Part shown: piece after piece, positions 1 to 11,699 of the stretch
Layout of the letters: every line of letters starts with the position of its first letter
How positions within the stretch are numbered: position 1 is the first letter of the stretch
From: Sphaerolaimus hirsutus
Lineage: Eukaryota; Nematoda; Chromadorea; Monhysterida; Sphaerolaimidae
Reading direction: 5' to 3'
Assembly: GCA_964036195.1 (NCBI GenBank)
Contig: OZ038450.1
Location: 32,164,612-32,228,611, forward strand
Length of the DNA stretch: 64,000 nucleotides
Made by a program: the position numbers and the translations under genes
Notes under the pieces: model-generated
Database searches by the model: none
Told to the model about the DNA's origin: nothing
Seen by the model: the letters and a program-made list of their open reading frames with translations, nothing else

Positions 1-150
1 GTCACGTTTTGATTTCTTAGGTATAAAAGACCTCCAGGGAACCCCCGTAAAAGTTTGTGGATTCTGATAGAGGACATTCTGGACTACACAACGATAAAAA
101 ATATGGACATAATGTCTTGATAGTTGGGTGCCCAACAGCAAATAACATGA
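1..150. repeat. Fragment of a local low-copy repeat
   Basis: The phrase 'gttttgatttcttaggtataaaa' type followed by 'ctgtggattctgaaagag'-like words recurs around 3480-4100 and 14400-15600. This edge fragment is a diverged member of that repeat. No coding potential was recognised, and 150..243 holds nothing identifiable. Confidence 0.4.
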
Positions 151-243
151 GAAATGCCCACTTTTAGAAAAAATTTCCCTTCATACATATATATGCGATG
201 TATATAACCAAAAATTTCGCACATATTTTCTGACTCACTGAAA

Positions 244-471
244 TAGGGTGTCAAAAAATTTATTTACAGAAAACGGAAAATGGAAAGGAAAGAACCTGTT
301 AGAAAAAAACACCATAAAAATTTTTCAGCCGGAAAACAAAAAAATGGGCCAGAATAGCAGAAATGGAAAGGTAAAAAAATTTCAGCTGCCGGGAAACAGA
401 AAATGGAAAGGTAAAAAATTTTCCTGCGGAAAGGCGGAAACGCAAAATGGAAACGGAAATTTGACACCATA
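244..471 (+). mobile_element. Short hAT-type foldback element (TAGGGTGTCA ends)
   Basis: The element begins TAGGGTGTCA and ends TGACACCATA. Its body is tandem, degenerate 'ggaaaacggaaaggtaaaaatttt' units, so it encodes only spurious lysine/phenylalanine-rich ORFs. The 8 bp before it (cactgaaa) and after it (cactgaac) match at 7 of 8 positions, as expected for a hAT-type target-site duplication. Longer members of the family with perfect 8-bp duplications lie at 35931..37078 and 42237..44184. Confidence 0.7.
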
Positions 472-689
472 CACTGAACCCATTGGAGTACTTTAGGATG
501 ATTTTTGCCATTTTCAATTTTTTATTGGTGTCTAACTTTTGTTCCTAGACTGGCTATTGACTCGTGGACTGACTCATATACAGGTGGTGTGTATACTTTA
601 CCATATCCACTCATGCATATGGAACTTTTCACTCGACTTATGCAGCTTTTTCAAGTGTTGTCAGAGTCGTCACAAAAATGCAGTGTGAA

Positions 690-1613
690 CGGGTTACAAA
701 ACATTTCCCCCCATGGACATCTTCCCCCCTGGGGTGAAATAGTCCTCGAGGACTATTTCCCCTGGCATTGGTGTTTTGTCCGTGTTGCATTAATGTTGTG
801 TTTGTGTTGCATTGATGTTTTGTCTGTCATGATAACCATAATGTATATTTAGTTCAACATATGAAAAACTGTATGATTTTTGGTACAATATGCAGATGGG
901 TTATGGTAATCATGACAGACAAAACACCAATGGACCACAGACAAAACACTAATGCAACACAGACGAAACACCAATGCTACACGACAAGATGCCAAAGCAT
1001 TTTGTCTGTGATCCATTGGTGTTTTTTTGTCTGTGTTGCATTAGTGTTTTGTCTGTGTTGCATTTATTTTTTGTCTGTGGTCCATTGGCGTTTTGTCTGT
1101 CATTATTACCATAATGCAACACATGCAACACCGTTGAAAATGACATCTTCATGTGATTCTGATAATTTTAAGTGTTCACTGGTGAAAATCGGCTGAGAAA
1201 TGGCCGAGAAATACAGTTTTGACGTTGCATGTATTTTTCTTCATGCACCCACACAATCAATAATCAATGCCAAGTGGCCTAACAGACGCGCACATAATTG
1301 TGGAGCGCCACGCGTCAATAAATAATTTTGAACTGATGCAAGTGTTGTTCTTGCATCACATTAGATAAAAGAAAAAATCACGTAGCACACATTCCCGTGG
1401 CCAAACAGATGCCCCAATAGAGTAATTAGAGTGGGCAGGGGAAGTAGTCCTATTCAATGTACTATTTAATACTATTTTGTATGGAGGACTACTTCCCCCC
1501 ACGTTATAAAAGTCGGGGTGAAGTAGTCCTCGGGCAGAAGTAGTCCTCGCAGACTATTTCCATCGGGGGGGGGGGGGGGGGGAAGATGTCCATGGGGGGA
1601 AATGTTATGTAAC
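690..1613. mobile_element. Inverted-repeat element with tandem internal arms
   Basis: The left end contains 'acatttccccccatggacat' and the right end its inverse (near 1575-1613), giving long terminal inverted repeats that flank G-runs. Inside, 20-22 bp units of 'ttttgtctgtgttgcattag' type occur in both orientations (about 770-850, 895-1000, 1000-1115), so the interior itself folds back. A similar core without the ends is seen at 12060..12265. No transposase ORF is present. The right end coincides with the left limit of the 7-kb duplicated block. Confidence 0.6.
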
Positions 1614-3429
1614 CCTGTACTTTTACCTGTAATCAGTGTGAACGCTGTCTAAGTAAAAATGAGCACCGCCAATTTTATTAGATTAGAAGGAATATCGTGT
1701 GCCTCTCAAATGAGAGAATGAATGTGTTATGTGATCTCATTATTCCATGCCATCTTCTAATCCCATTTCTGTAATACATGGGTAATATTTGGGACTTGAG
1801 AGTTGTGATGCTTGTTCAGTGAAACTAATTCCATATCTGATTGAAAAAAAACTTTGTGATAGGAGCCATGGAGGAAAAACAATGAATGAAACAACAAACC
1901 ACAACCTGAATCTGAATGAAAAAAATCTTTTGTTTTACTTCATCATTTGTCATCAAACTGCATTGAATGTATTTCATAGTTAATTCTATGCATCTTGATT
2001 TTTAAAAGGATATCAAGCTACATTATATATTGCTGAATTACTACCAATATTCTATCACACATCAGGATGGCAAGCACACTTTAGTGGACCCTTTCATTAT
2101 GGTCAGATATATCGCTGATGTTCAGATGGTCAAATGTATAAGTCACTCAAGTTTGTGTTATTTTAACCATGTCTTAATTCAATCACGAAAAATCACAAAA
2201 AAATAAAAAAATAAAAACTGTCAAAAATGTATCACAGGCAAAATGTAAATTTAAATAAATTGAATAAGACACAGCTAAATTTTGTATAGGTAACAACACA
2301 TGTGCAGTGCTAAATAATCGATCTAAATAAATACTATAAAACCTCGAAAAAGGCTCCGGAGTGAGTTTGTTCTTCAAACAGAGAGTTGTTCGAGGGTTTA
2401 AGGTAAATACATTAACATTGTTTTCATCCAACCCTATGTAACATAATTTGACATCAGAGGCCAGCCCCGCACCCTTTCATGAAAATTGTAGAAAAATCAT
2501 GTAAAATGTTCAGTTTTCTTTTTCATTTTGCGGGACATTTGAGATTTTGCATGACATTTTACACGTTTTTTGACAGTTTGCGTGACATTTTACAGGGCGC
2601 AACACTCAAAATTCACAAAAATTGACTTGAACAATGTGCCTTGGCATCTGCAGCGGTGGCGGCTAGCTCTCATTGGCTTTTACAGTTGGTTTCAAAATAA
2701 TTCACGTGTCGCTTGTGATCTCCCGCGGTCACCAAATCACCCGGGTGGTCGGCACGCGACACGGAATTCAGAACACACTTTGTTCCCTCTTCCTCGGAAT
2801 CTCTGCTAGTTATCCACATGCCTATGTGTGGGGAAAGTGATGTATGAGTGCATTTTTGGCAGTGATAAGCAATGTCAGGAAAAATGGTGTGAAGTAATGA
2901 CAAGGGTGCCATCACTCTGAAAACTTGAATGCAGACAGCTAGTTGACAGTGACCTGACAACTACTTCTTTACAGTCATCAACATCTTTTGTCTGTGAGCT
3001 ACTGTATTTCTCCAATCAAAGAACCCCTGGGGCTTTACAAAATTGGAGCACTTTTCAGACAACTTTTCAAGTGTCATTTATAGCACCCTGGTGCAATGCA
3101 AATTGCGGGGTGCTTTACTATGTTTTGTACTACACTGAAGATCGATTAATTTGTACAAATGTGACTGATGTGAATTGTATAATATGTGAATGATTGTATG
3201 TGAATTACACCAGAAGCCTTTGATTTAGCTGCAGCATGCAATTAAATAAGCATATGTGTGTAAAAGAATACAGCACACCATGCAAAATCATTCTTACGCA
3301 ACATATGGTCTTCTGATTTTTCCTCTCAGCAGTATATTATTTATACACAAACAGATGATCACCAAATTTGGTTTGGATGAGAAGTAAAGCACCCGGGACC
3401 CGGGTGCTTCATATCGAACATTTTGCACA

Positions 3430-4190
3430 GCCGGTCTGAACAGCAGTACGTTCACAATCACGATTTTATAGCTAAAAAATCAAAACATGGTTATTTTGGT
3501 TATGTGTAGTGATTGCATTGCGTGTGACACAGCAACTATCAAGACATAATGGCACTGGTCCTCTGGGAAGCTGTGGAGTCTGAAAGAGCACATACTCAGC
3601 TTTGCAACGGTATAAAATATTTCCATTATGTATCCTTAGTTATGGTGTCACACATGATGAAAATCAACCCAGATTAGTGTGTAAAGCACATTTTGAAATC
3701 TTAGGTAATAAATGCTAATGCGAGCCTCTGTGGTTGCTGTGGATTCTGCAAGAGCACATTGTCAGCTTTGCAACAGTATAAAATATAGCTGTTACATCTC
3801 CCCAGTTATGGCATCACACATGACACAATCACAATGTGTCACCAAAATAAGAATGTTTTGATTTCTTAACTATAAAATTGTGACAGTGAACCTATTAGGG
3901 AACTGTGGATGTTAAAAGAGAATTTTCTTGGATTTTCAATGGTATGGATCGTAGCATTTAGTTTTTCCTGGTTCAGGCATCACAGGGCATTACAGATCAG
4001 TGCTCACAGCACATTTTGAAACGTTAGGTATAAAAATGCTGATGCGAGCCTCTTGGTAGGCTGTGGATTCTGAAAGAGCACATTCTCATATACAAACTGC
4101 AACCATATAAAATATAGTGATTACATCACCTTAGTTACAGCCTCAGTTTTGATGTGATTGCCTCACATCACCATGCCAAAGTGCTCAATT
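3430..4190. repeat. Tandem-like array of ~170-250 bp low-copy repeats
   Basis: Three or four successive blocks share 'gctgtggattctgaaagagcaca', then 'ctcagctttgcaacagtata', then a 'cctcacacatgacacaatca'-type phrase. They are homologous to one another and to 14400..15680 in the right duplication copy. The function is unknown. Nothing coding was seen. Confidence 0.5.
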
Positions 4191-4196
4191 TTGCTA

Positions 4197-4635
4197 CCGT
4201 ATTTCTTCTAATAGAAGGGCAGGTCTCCAATAGAAGGGCGTCTCCAATAGAAGGTACACTTTTTCGACCATATTCGGGTTATGAAATAAATAGAAGGGCG
4301 GTCTCCAATAGAAGGTACACAAAGTGTTGGAATTGTGCCAAATGCCTGAAAATAAATTTTTTTTTAATCAGCGGAAACTGTGATTTAGTGGCTCTGGTCA
4401 ATAAATTTTATGTTATTTTAACATCAAATGTTGAATGAACTTTATTTATCGTCATTCTATGAACTGTCTGGGCCGTAACACTTTGGAAAACCTTGGCAGA
4501 ACTTGAAAAAATCTGCTGAAAAGTTGACGAAAAAAATAGAAGGGCAGTCTCCAATAGAAGGGCGTCTCCAATTGTAGGGCAGGTAAAAAGTTGACAAAAA
4601 AATAGAAGGGCGCCTTTCGATTAGAAGAAATACGG
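4197..4635. mobile_element. TA-flanked MITE (CCGTATTTCTTCTAATAG ends)
   Basis: The ends are exact inverses: CCGTATTTCTTCTAATAGAA on the left and the complementary 'attagaagaaatacgg' on the right, each flanked by TA, the target duplication expected of Tc1/mariner-type elements. The interior repeats 'gtctccaatagaagggc' in both orientations, so a transcript would form a long hairpin. It has no transposase. The same insertion is at 15690..16113, so it predates the duplication. Confidence 0.8.
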
Positions 4636-4790
4636 TATATTGTTTAATGTTTATCACAGTTAAGTGTTTCAAGAATGGCTGTTCTTCAGAAGACGTAATA
4701 AAATATAATATCAGAAATTATTGCAAAAAAAACACCATTGAATTTATCTGAAAAATAGAGAGAAAACATAAATAAATATAAATGAGATTT

Positions 4791-5067
4791 TTAAAATTTG
4801 TTATAATTATTTTTCCTTCTTACATAAAAAATATATCTTCCATGATTTTTGGATCGCCAATCAAACTGACCAGAAACACATGGTTTTTGATACCGACGCT
4901 CATAGTTGACACATTCGGTGACACAATCTAACTCATATTCTAAGTCATTGATAACTTTTTCTTCATGACCACGCAATTCCATGTTCCAAAGGTATGTGTA
5001 GATTTGCGGCTCGCTTCCGCTGAGGCATTTGTACCAAGAATGAGGTGCACAGATTTTTTCGTAGTAG
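4791..5067 (-). CDS. Second PAN-like exon, left copy
   Basis: The exon starts after 'tttctacag' and reads YYEKICAPHSWYKC... through DCVTECVN and CVSGQFDW, then a basic tail to a stop at 4791-4793. The tail may be intronic, because a GTAAGA donor lies near 4829 and 'ctatttttcag' follows about 80 nt later. Unlike the right copy there is no stop after FDW. Confidence 0.65.
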
Positions 5068-5639
5068 CTGTAGAAAAATAGCAAATTTATCTATGGTATG
5101 TATGTGATCTATTTATTTACCTATGTCATTTTTAGCGTTTTTATAGTAATAAATTGACAAAAATACTACCTTTAACATTTTCGCAGGTGAGAAGTACTTG
5201 TAAATTTAGTCTGTGTGCAAAAACAAAACAAATTCATGGCGGTAAAAGTGCATTACATTTATGTTTTAGGATATAAGTGTTTTTAGGGTTGCATGCAAAA
5301 TAACAGTTGTTTTGCGTCCTAGCTAAAGTGTCCCTACACAGTAGGCACTTGATACCCAAACCCGCACTCAATATCCAGAAATACCCACAAAATTTTTCCA
5401 CAGTTCAATTTTTCAAGCAGTTGAGATTTCCAGTTGTTTGCTGTCATTGCAATTAGGGCACTTTCCTCTTATTACTAAAAGTAATATTGAAGATCCCATC
5501 TAATATAAGGTATAAGGATTATCAGTAAAAAGATGACGAGATCAATAGAAGGTATACCTTTTATCAGATGTAATGTGGTAATATTGCTCTTGCTTAACAT
5601 AGCTGTACTGTTGAATTGAGTAAATTTCCGAGTTGTTTA

Positions 5640-5760
5640 AATATTTACTGGTAATTTTGGAAAAATTTAGTGTATTTCCTTGATATACCCCCCAGGGGTT
5701 GATTTTTTACAGTGCAAATTTTGCGGGGGTTAAACAAAGGAGGGGGTATTTTATGGGTGG
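5640..5760. mobile_element. Fragment of CCGTATTTCCTCG-type MITE
   Basis: 'gtgtatttccttgatatacc' followed by C-runs, and then 'gagggggtatttta', are eroded ends of the TA-flanked family that is intact at 17197..17651. It lies in the ~2-kb segment absent from the right duplication copy. Confidence 0.45.
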
Positions 5761-5804
5761 AGGCAGCGTTGCAGCAGAGTTCACACGTTTTGGCATTCAC
5801 ACTC

Positions 5805-6592
5805 ACAGCAAAAAATAGGTGTGTGATGCGTCGTGAAGCTTCTTGAAGTGCCTTCACGGTTCGCTTCCCGACGCTTCACGATGCTGGTCCGCGCTTCCCG
5901 ACGCTTCACAAAAATAGTTGTGAAAACACTTCACATAGCAAAAATGCTTCACGAAGCTGCACAATGTTGGTGAAGAGTCTTCACTTCTGACGTCCCACTG
6001 TGATGTGTCTTCACAATGTCAGAGCTGTAGTGAAGGCACTTCACATGAAAAAAGTGTGGTAATTTGAGTATTAATATGATGATTGACTTCAGAACTTTAT
6101 ATTGAGGATGCGACGATCAGGTACATATTTATGAAAATAAACTTTATGCGTGACAAGATAATGGAAGATGGTATTTTAAATAGTACCTAAATAAAGCAGC
6201 ATGAAATGTGACTAAACATGGCTCATTGAACTATATGGCACACATGCCCATCCATCCATCCTTGGCATTTGAATCATTTTTTGTGGTAAAATACAATAGG
6301 ACGTGTCTTCACTGTGATTATTGTATGTGAAGTGCCTTCAAAAATCTCTTTTTTTCTGAAGTGTCTTCACCAAGTGTCACAATGCTTCCACTGGAACTTG
6401 GAATCAGTTTGATGCGTGTGGAAGCGTCAGTGTCGGGAAGTGCGCTTCACGAAATTACAGGCTTCGTGAAGCTAGGTGAAGTGAGTGGAAGACACTTCAC
6501 CGAAAACTTTGTGAAGTGTGTGGAAGTGAGTGGAAGTGGCTTCACAGAGCGCGCTTCCACACACTTCACGAACTTATTTTTTGCAGTGACTT
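5805..6592. mobile_element. Foldback-like element built of 'cttcacgaag' words
   Basis: The left end reads 'cagcaaaaaataggtgtgtg' and the right end has the inverse 'cttattttttgcagtgac'. Both arms are dense in 'gaagtg..cttcac' palindromic words in opposite orientations, around an AT-rich centre (6050-6300). There is no transposase; the 130-aa ORF on the plus strand is repeat-derived. Present only in the left duplication copy. Confidence 0.55.
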
Positions 6593-7045
6593 CATACGCA
6601 AGTAGACAAAAAAGAAATCACACCAAAAATATTCACACACAAATATTTCTGTGTATTGTGATCGAACAAGTGTTGATCACACTATGGCACTGTGTGTTGC
6701 AATGTGTGAATTTGGATCAATTCAGACACAACAGAAGGTCAATTTGTAGGTGACCTCTGTACCCGTGACAGTGAGAGTGCCCATCACGTTGCAGTGTGGG
6801 TCAAATAAAAAATATGATTTATCTGTAAAACTTTGATTTATGGGTGTTCTCACATTTGGTTTTGTATGAATTGATGCACTAAAATCAAAATTTTGTTAAT
6901 GTTCCATTAAATACAGTATGTTAATATGCAAAATGTGGGGAAGATTGGTGAAAAATTACATTAGTCTCCAATAGAAATATTAACACACACCAAAATTCAC
7001 ACACTATTTCACACACCGAAAACGGGAGCTGCAAGCCTGGATGGA
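6593..7045. other. Spacer, no recognised feature
   Basis: AT-rich sequence with repeated 'cacacac...aaaattcacac' words and a stray 'agtctccaatagaa' phrase from the MITE family at 4197. No coding signal was recognised. Confidence 0.4.
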
Positions 7046-7432
7046 GGTAGTGATGGAAAAGCGCCAGAAAAAAGGTTGGGTCTCCAATAGAAGGGTGGTC
7101 TTCAATAGAAGGTACAGATAGTGCTAGAATTGCGCCAAATGCATAAAAAATTAAAAAATATCAGGGGCGGTTATATTTAATGGATTTGGTCCATTGATCT
7201 GGTGCTATTCTAACATAAGATGTGGAATGAACTCTATGAATCGTCATTCTTCAAAATGTCTGTGACGTGACACTTTGAAAAACCTTGGGATATAGTGAAA
7301 AAATATGCTGAAAAAATGACGAAAGAAATAGAAGGGTGCTCTCCAATAGAAGAGCGTCTCCGATAGAAGGGCAGGTAAAAAACTTGACAAAAAATAGAAG
7401 GGCGCCCTTCTATTAGAAGAAATATGGTATCT
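7046..7432. mobile_element. Two truncated MITEs abutting
   Basis: Bases 7046-7076 are the left end of the hAT-like GGCGCC family ('tagtgatggaaaagcgccag'), broken off. From 7077 the 'tctccaatagaaggg' family runs to its right end 'attagaagaaatatgg' at 7432. The junction suggests insertion followed by deletion. Confidence 0.55.
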
Positions 7433-7488
7433 ATACCGAGGCTACTATCCCCTGAGCCCCCCTCCAAATCGCTCAACTGTATACTATC

Positions 7489-8195
7489 ATAGATGAAGGG
7501 CATGCTTCTAAAAGTACCAATCTACAAATCTTTCAAATTTGAGTTAGGACCATTTTTGGGGTCCCCATAAAAATGTGCTTCAAAAAATATATATAATATG
7601 TGGGGGTGCGAAATTCAATTTTGAGATATGGGGGGTCGAAAAAAGCAAAAAAATTGCAAAATACAGTTTTTGGAATTTTAAAAGTACCGATCTACAAGCT
7701 TTTTCAGCTTTTGTATTTTTAAAAGTACCGATCTACACGCTTTAAAAAAAATTGTACTTCTAAATGTACCAATCTGCACTTTATTTTTGGTGCTTCTAAA
7801 AGTACCGATGTCAGCTTGGCTTCATCAGCAGCAAAAACTCAATTTGTGCTTTTTTACTATGGGTAAAAGTACCTATCTACATCTATCTGATTTTGTGCTT
7901 TAAAATGTACTGATCTACATGCCATTACCAATTTGTTCCTTTAAAATGTACTGTTCTACAAAAAATACGATTCACTAAATGTTATATAGCTAGTGTTATA
8001 TGTATAAACAATGATTATACCCATGCATGTGGATACATAATAATATGGCTGAAATACCCATACCCAAAATTCCCATACCCAATACCCCATACCCAATTCC
8101 CCAAATATGGGTATTGCATACTCCAAACTTTCAATAGTGATTAACTCAAAAAAGATTTTTTGTAGATTGGTACTTTTAGAAGCACACCCTTCATA
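7489..8195. mobile_element. Inverted-repeat element with 'aaaagtaccgatctaca' arrays
   Basis: Terminal inverted repeats are about 35 bp: 'gaagggcatgcttctaaaag' on the left and the inverse 'cttttagaagcacacccttc' on the right. The interior contains many copies of 'cttctaaaagtaccgatcta' and a poly 'cccataccc' tract (8060-8110). The homologous element in the right copy (16953..18096) has been invaded by a second MITE. Confidence 0.65.
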
Positions 8196-8257
8196 TACTT
8201 CAGGACACTTCACCACACATCAGATACAATTTTTATGCTGTGAAAGATGTAACCAAC

Positions 8258-8540
8258 CTGGCAGACTCTATCCAATTGGCATTTTTCTTCATTTGTTCTG
8301 TTTGTTGTAAATCTTTCTCAAGAAAAATGCACCTGGCTTTGGGCTGGGCGACAAAAATGACTGCCCCGCATTCGTAGTCTTCGCCACTTGGGTCTAGGTT
8401 GTAGCTGCACAAATACAAGCACTCTTCCAGAGTATCCACATCAAACGCCCAGTCTTCATCAAAGGATGATTTGTCTACAACCAAGTATTCCGGGTTCTCG
8501 ACATTGTAGAAAGTCACCAGTTCTCCATCACCGCACTCAT
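8258..8540 (-). CDS. PAN/apple-like domain exon, left copy
   Basis: The 283-nt exon is bounded by AG (8541-8542 on the opposite strand) and GT (8256-8257). Its phases (1 in, 2 out) match the following exon at 5067. It carries the core ECLYLC motif and two later cysteines typical of PAN modules. About 39 of 283 positions differ from the right copy, mostly amino-acid changing and clustered in two patches, while the adjoining ~150 nt of intron shows about four differences. Confidence 0.7.
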
Positions 8541-8696
8541 CTGAAGATGGGATGTGGATGGCTGACGACACGTTCTGCCGCACAACCAATTTTGGTCGCG
8601 CAGTTTTAAAAATAGGTTGTGCACAACTAATGTTTGTCCTGATGATTTTTTTGGTTTTATTTTGATTTTGTGTTGGGATTGTGTTTGTGTCCAGTT

Positions 8697-9090
8697 TTTT
8701 TTTTCTTGTTGTAAACATGATAAAAATTCGAAAAATCTAAAAAATTCAAAAATTAGTAAACGTTCCAGAATTTACAATTTTTTGTCATCATTACTGAATT
8801 TAATTAAATGAATCTTGTGAAAAATGTCTGAATTAATTTTTCCATAGTAAGAACGAAATATTAAAATGAAAAAACTGTAAAAATTTTAGTTCATTATTCA
8901 GACGGGTTATGGAAGGTTTTCATACTACCGTATTTCCTTGAAATACCCCCTCAAAATGGGCACTATGAATTAATAACGCCCCCCCCCAAATAGAGTGTAA
9001 ATACGACTGTAAATTTGACTGACCCCAGGAATCAATGGTTCACATTGGGTATGCAAATTCCGTACGCTGCACTTCCCAATGCTCACACAT
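8697..9090. other. AT-rich spacer with MITE end
   Basis: This stretch follows the limit of the duplicated block. It contains an isolated 'taccgtatttccttgaaata' MITE end at 8926-8950, and no ORF with recognisable homology. Confidence 0.4.
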
Positions 9091-10410
9091 GCTTCCAATG
9101 CTCAGTGTAAAGTAAAGTGTCAAATGTAAAGTCAAATGTCAAATGTAAAGTCAAATGTAAAGTAAAGTGTCAAATGTAAAGTCAAATGTCAAATGCAAAG
9201 TCAAATGATAAGTCAAATGTAAACTGATGTGTAAAGTAAAGTGTAAATTGTCATGACAAATGATAAATATTCATGAAAAAAGAAAAAAATATTAAAAGGA
9301 AAGTCACGATATCTGTGTCGGATGTATAGTGAAATCATGATGTTGAATAAGAATTTTAAAAATACAAGTATTTTGGAATGTCAGTTTGTTCCCAAATCAG
9401 CAAGGATCAATTTTGTATGTACGATTATAATTATATCCCGCTTAACATATATTTTTGTAACAGCGCCACACGTTGATCCTCGCTCATTTGTTAACGAACC
9501 AACGATTTCAAAAAAGGGTGATTTTTTTCATAGATAGTTGCCTCTTATATGAAGTTGGCAGATGGCCAAACGTTTCGAAAACTGTGTAAAAAAATTTTTT
9601 ATGATGTAATTAGATGATTATGACTGTCAAAATGGGGCTTATTTTAGCGATTTTGAGCAAAAACTCACTTGACAGCTTTCACTCGACATTTCGCATTGAA
9701 CATAGACATTGAATAGATTTCGTGTTCGTACAGTATGTAACTGGAAACTTGGACGTGAGACAACTTCACATACATGATCCAATCTTATTTTTTTCAAGTT
9801 TGCATTGGGTTATGTATGAGAAGTTGGCCCACTTTCAAGTTACTGGTTGCAAATTGTACTTTGAGCGAGTTTTCCTTAATTTATGCTCAAAATCGCAAAA
9901 CTTTACTCTATGTTGCCCATCTTCACCTTCATAAATGTGATTTTTGTTCATATACGTGGTAAAACAGGAGAACAAGTACAGGGAACTGGTTATATATTTA
10001 CCTGTATTTGCCTACTTTTATTTATTTTATTTGATTTCAAAACTTTTGGCCAACAGCCAAGTTGTCATTACTTTGGCCTCCGTTTAATTTAAGCAGTCAA
10101 ATCGGATATTCAATGCATCTCACATTTAAGATCTGCCAATGTGCCAATAATTGGTATTGCAGATTCACGATACATTGGACATGATAGTATACATGTCAGT
10201 GTACATTTCAGTCTGATTTCATGACTTTCCGTTTTATTTATTTTTTCATGAATATTTTACATTTTTCATGACAATTGACACTTTACTCTATATTTGGCAT
10301 GACAATTGACACTTTACTCTATATTTGGCATGATATTTGACACTTGATTTTGCATTTGACTTTACATTTGACACTTTACTTTACACTTTACAGGGCTTGG
10401 GACCAGGCTG
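9090..10410. mobile_element. Large foldback-like element of 'aaagtgtcaaatgtcatg' family (tentative)
   Basis: The left arm (9100-9260) is tandem 'gtaaagtcaaatgtcaaat'. The right arm (10200-10400) is its inverse ('gacaattgacactttactct' units) and ends near 'gggcttgggacc', the terminus seen in smaller relatives at 39085..39222 and 63838. The roughly 900-bp interior has short ORFs with no recognised domain. Treating this as one element is an inference from the arm orientation. Confidence 0.4.
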
Positions 10411-11018
10411 TCCGCGAGATTTAGGTTTTTTTGGTAACATGTAACATGCTAATTTTTCCATATGTACCCCATGCTAACACGTTCAATCAATGTTTCAATA
10501 ACACACAACAGGGCGGGTTATACATATTTGTATACCACATTATTAGAACACATGCGCATCACAGAAAAACGTACACCCTGTCTAATTATTTGTAAAAAGC
10601 AGAAAACATGTTATACCAAGGTTGTATACCACGTAAAAAATATTTTACAACATGACAAAATGATTAATATTGGGTCGGATGTGTGTTTAGAAAATACCAT
10701 GTTTTCATGAAAAAATTGGAGTGCTGCACAACAGGGGCGGGGAATGCACTGGGGCCAGTTTAGAAAAATGAGTTACACAGCCATCTACTACAACTACGAG
10801 TATGACCTAATAGAATTGCTGCTCTACTTCAAATCGCTGGTGTACTGAATACATGTACCGATCAAACCACAAATTCTACTATATTTTGATGAATAAAGTC
10901 ACATGGAAAATGACCTACATAAACACAAAATCCTACATATTTAAATAATTACCTACATATTTATGTTCATGGAGCATCAAAAATCCTACATATTGACAAG
11001 ACAAATGCCTACAAAACT
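10411..11018. other. Spacer, no recognised feature
   Basis: AT-rich sequence. The words 'taacacgtaacatgctaa' and 'aacacatgcgcatcac' resemble those at 34320-34530, suggesting a shared dispersed repeat. Short ORFs are unremarkable. Confidence 0.35.
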
Positions 11019-11698
11019 GGCGCTGTCATGCAAAGTGTCAAGTGTCATGTAAATGACCCTGTAAAGTGTCAAGTGTCATGTAAAAGACCCTGTAAAGTGT
11101 CAAGTGTCATGTAGAAGACCCTGTAAAGTGTATGTGTAATGTAAAAGACCCTGTAAAGTGTGAAGTGTTATGTAAAATACCCTGTAAAGTGTCAAGTGGC
11201 ATGCAAAAGACCCAGTAAGGAGTCATGTGTCATGTAAAATACCCTGTAAAGTGTCAAATGTCATGCAAAGCATTCAATGAAAAATAGAATAACAAAATGC
11301 AATGATTGGATGGTTTTTATCGTAGACCCTGTCTAGTGTCAAGTATCATTCAAAGTGTTAAAAAATGACGCAATCTGATGATTATCCAAATATCAAACAC
11401 ACAATCTGCAAATATGAGTTTTTTGAGACACAACAAACATAATGTCGTGTAGGACATGTGTGAGTGTTTCTGCTTTGCATTTGACTGGTCCTGTGTTTGG
11501 ATCCACCTGGCTGGAGCATTTTTTGCACATTTTAACGATCAAAAATCATCTGAAGTGAGTGTAACTAAATGTTACATGACACCTTACTGGGACTTTTGTG
11601 TGCCACTTGACACTTTACAGGGACTTTTACACGACACTTAACAGTTTACAGGGTCTTTTACATCACACTTGACACTTTACCGGGTCTGGGAGTGGCAC
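11019..11698. mobile_element. Tandem/foldback element 'ccctgtaaagtgtcaagtgt'
   Basis: At least six ~40-bp units of 'ccctgtaaagtgtcaagtgt' plus 'catgtaaaaga' run from 11030 to 11275. The inverse orientation appears at 11570-11690 and ends 'gggagtggcaccagt', similar to the ends of the family member at 33820..34008. There is no transposase. Confidence 0.55.
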
Positions 11699-11699
11699 C

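Larger units (their letters stand above)
4791..8540 (-). pseudogene. Left copy of secreted two-PAN-domain gene, lacking signal exon
   Basis: Two minus-strand exons are homologous to the right-copy gene. Exon 8258..8540 (283 nt, phase 1 to 2) encodes a PAN/apple-like module beginning near ECGDGELV, with ECLYLC and a downstream C..VIF...RCIF pattern. Exon 4791..5067 encodes a second, partial PAN-like module with CAPHSWYKCLSGS, DCVTECVN and KPCVSGQFDW. Splice borders are 'cttcag|at', 'ccag|gttggt' and 'tctacag|ct'. The second exon either runs to the stop at 4791 or is spliced at a GTAAGA near 4829. The signal-peptide exon expected upstream (above 8540) is not found before 12 kb, because the duplicated block stops at 8696. 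The reading frame is nevertheless open and its cysteines are kept, so it could be expressed from an unseen 5' exon; otherwise it is a decapitated pseudogene. 'PAN' is assigned from the cysteine pattern by eye. Confidence 0.6.
1614..8696. repeat. Left copy of a ~7-kb tandem duplication
   Basis: This block is collinear and mostly a few percent diverged from 12531..19680. Shared landmarks are the spacer at 2183-2960 (= 13100-13900), the element at 4197..4635 (= 15690..16113), PAN exon 4791..5067 (= 16336..16549) and PAN exon 8258..8540 (= 19243..19525). The copies differ by insertions: about 5.4-7.45 kb is present only here, while elements at 14933..15290 and 17197..17651 are present only in the other copy. 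Between 1614 and 4196 I see non-coding spacer only. The short ORFs there (for example around 2183-2431) do not resemble known domains. Confidence 0.85.

Noticed and set aside
248..496. Lysine-rich 82-codon ORF at the left edge
   Set aside because: Lies wholly in the tandem arms of the foldback element 244..471.
3001..3420. A fifth CCGTATTTCT-type element (also 13931-14340)
   Set aside because: The left tip is convincing in the right copy, but no matching right end with TA could be found, so I did not call an element.
9100..11690. Regularly spaced repeats that superficially resemble a CRISPR array
   Set aside because: Units are contiguous and degenerate, without unique spacers of constant length, occur in inverted arms, and the genome is eukaryotic.
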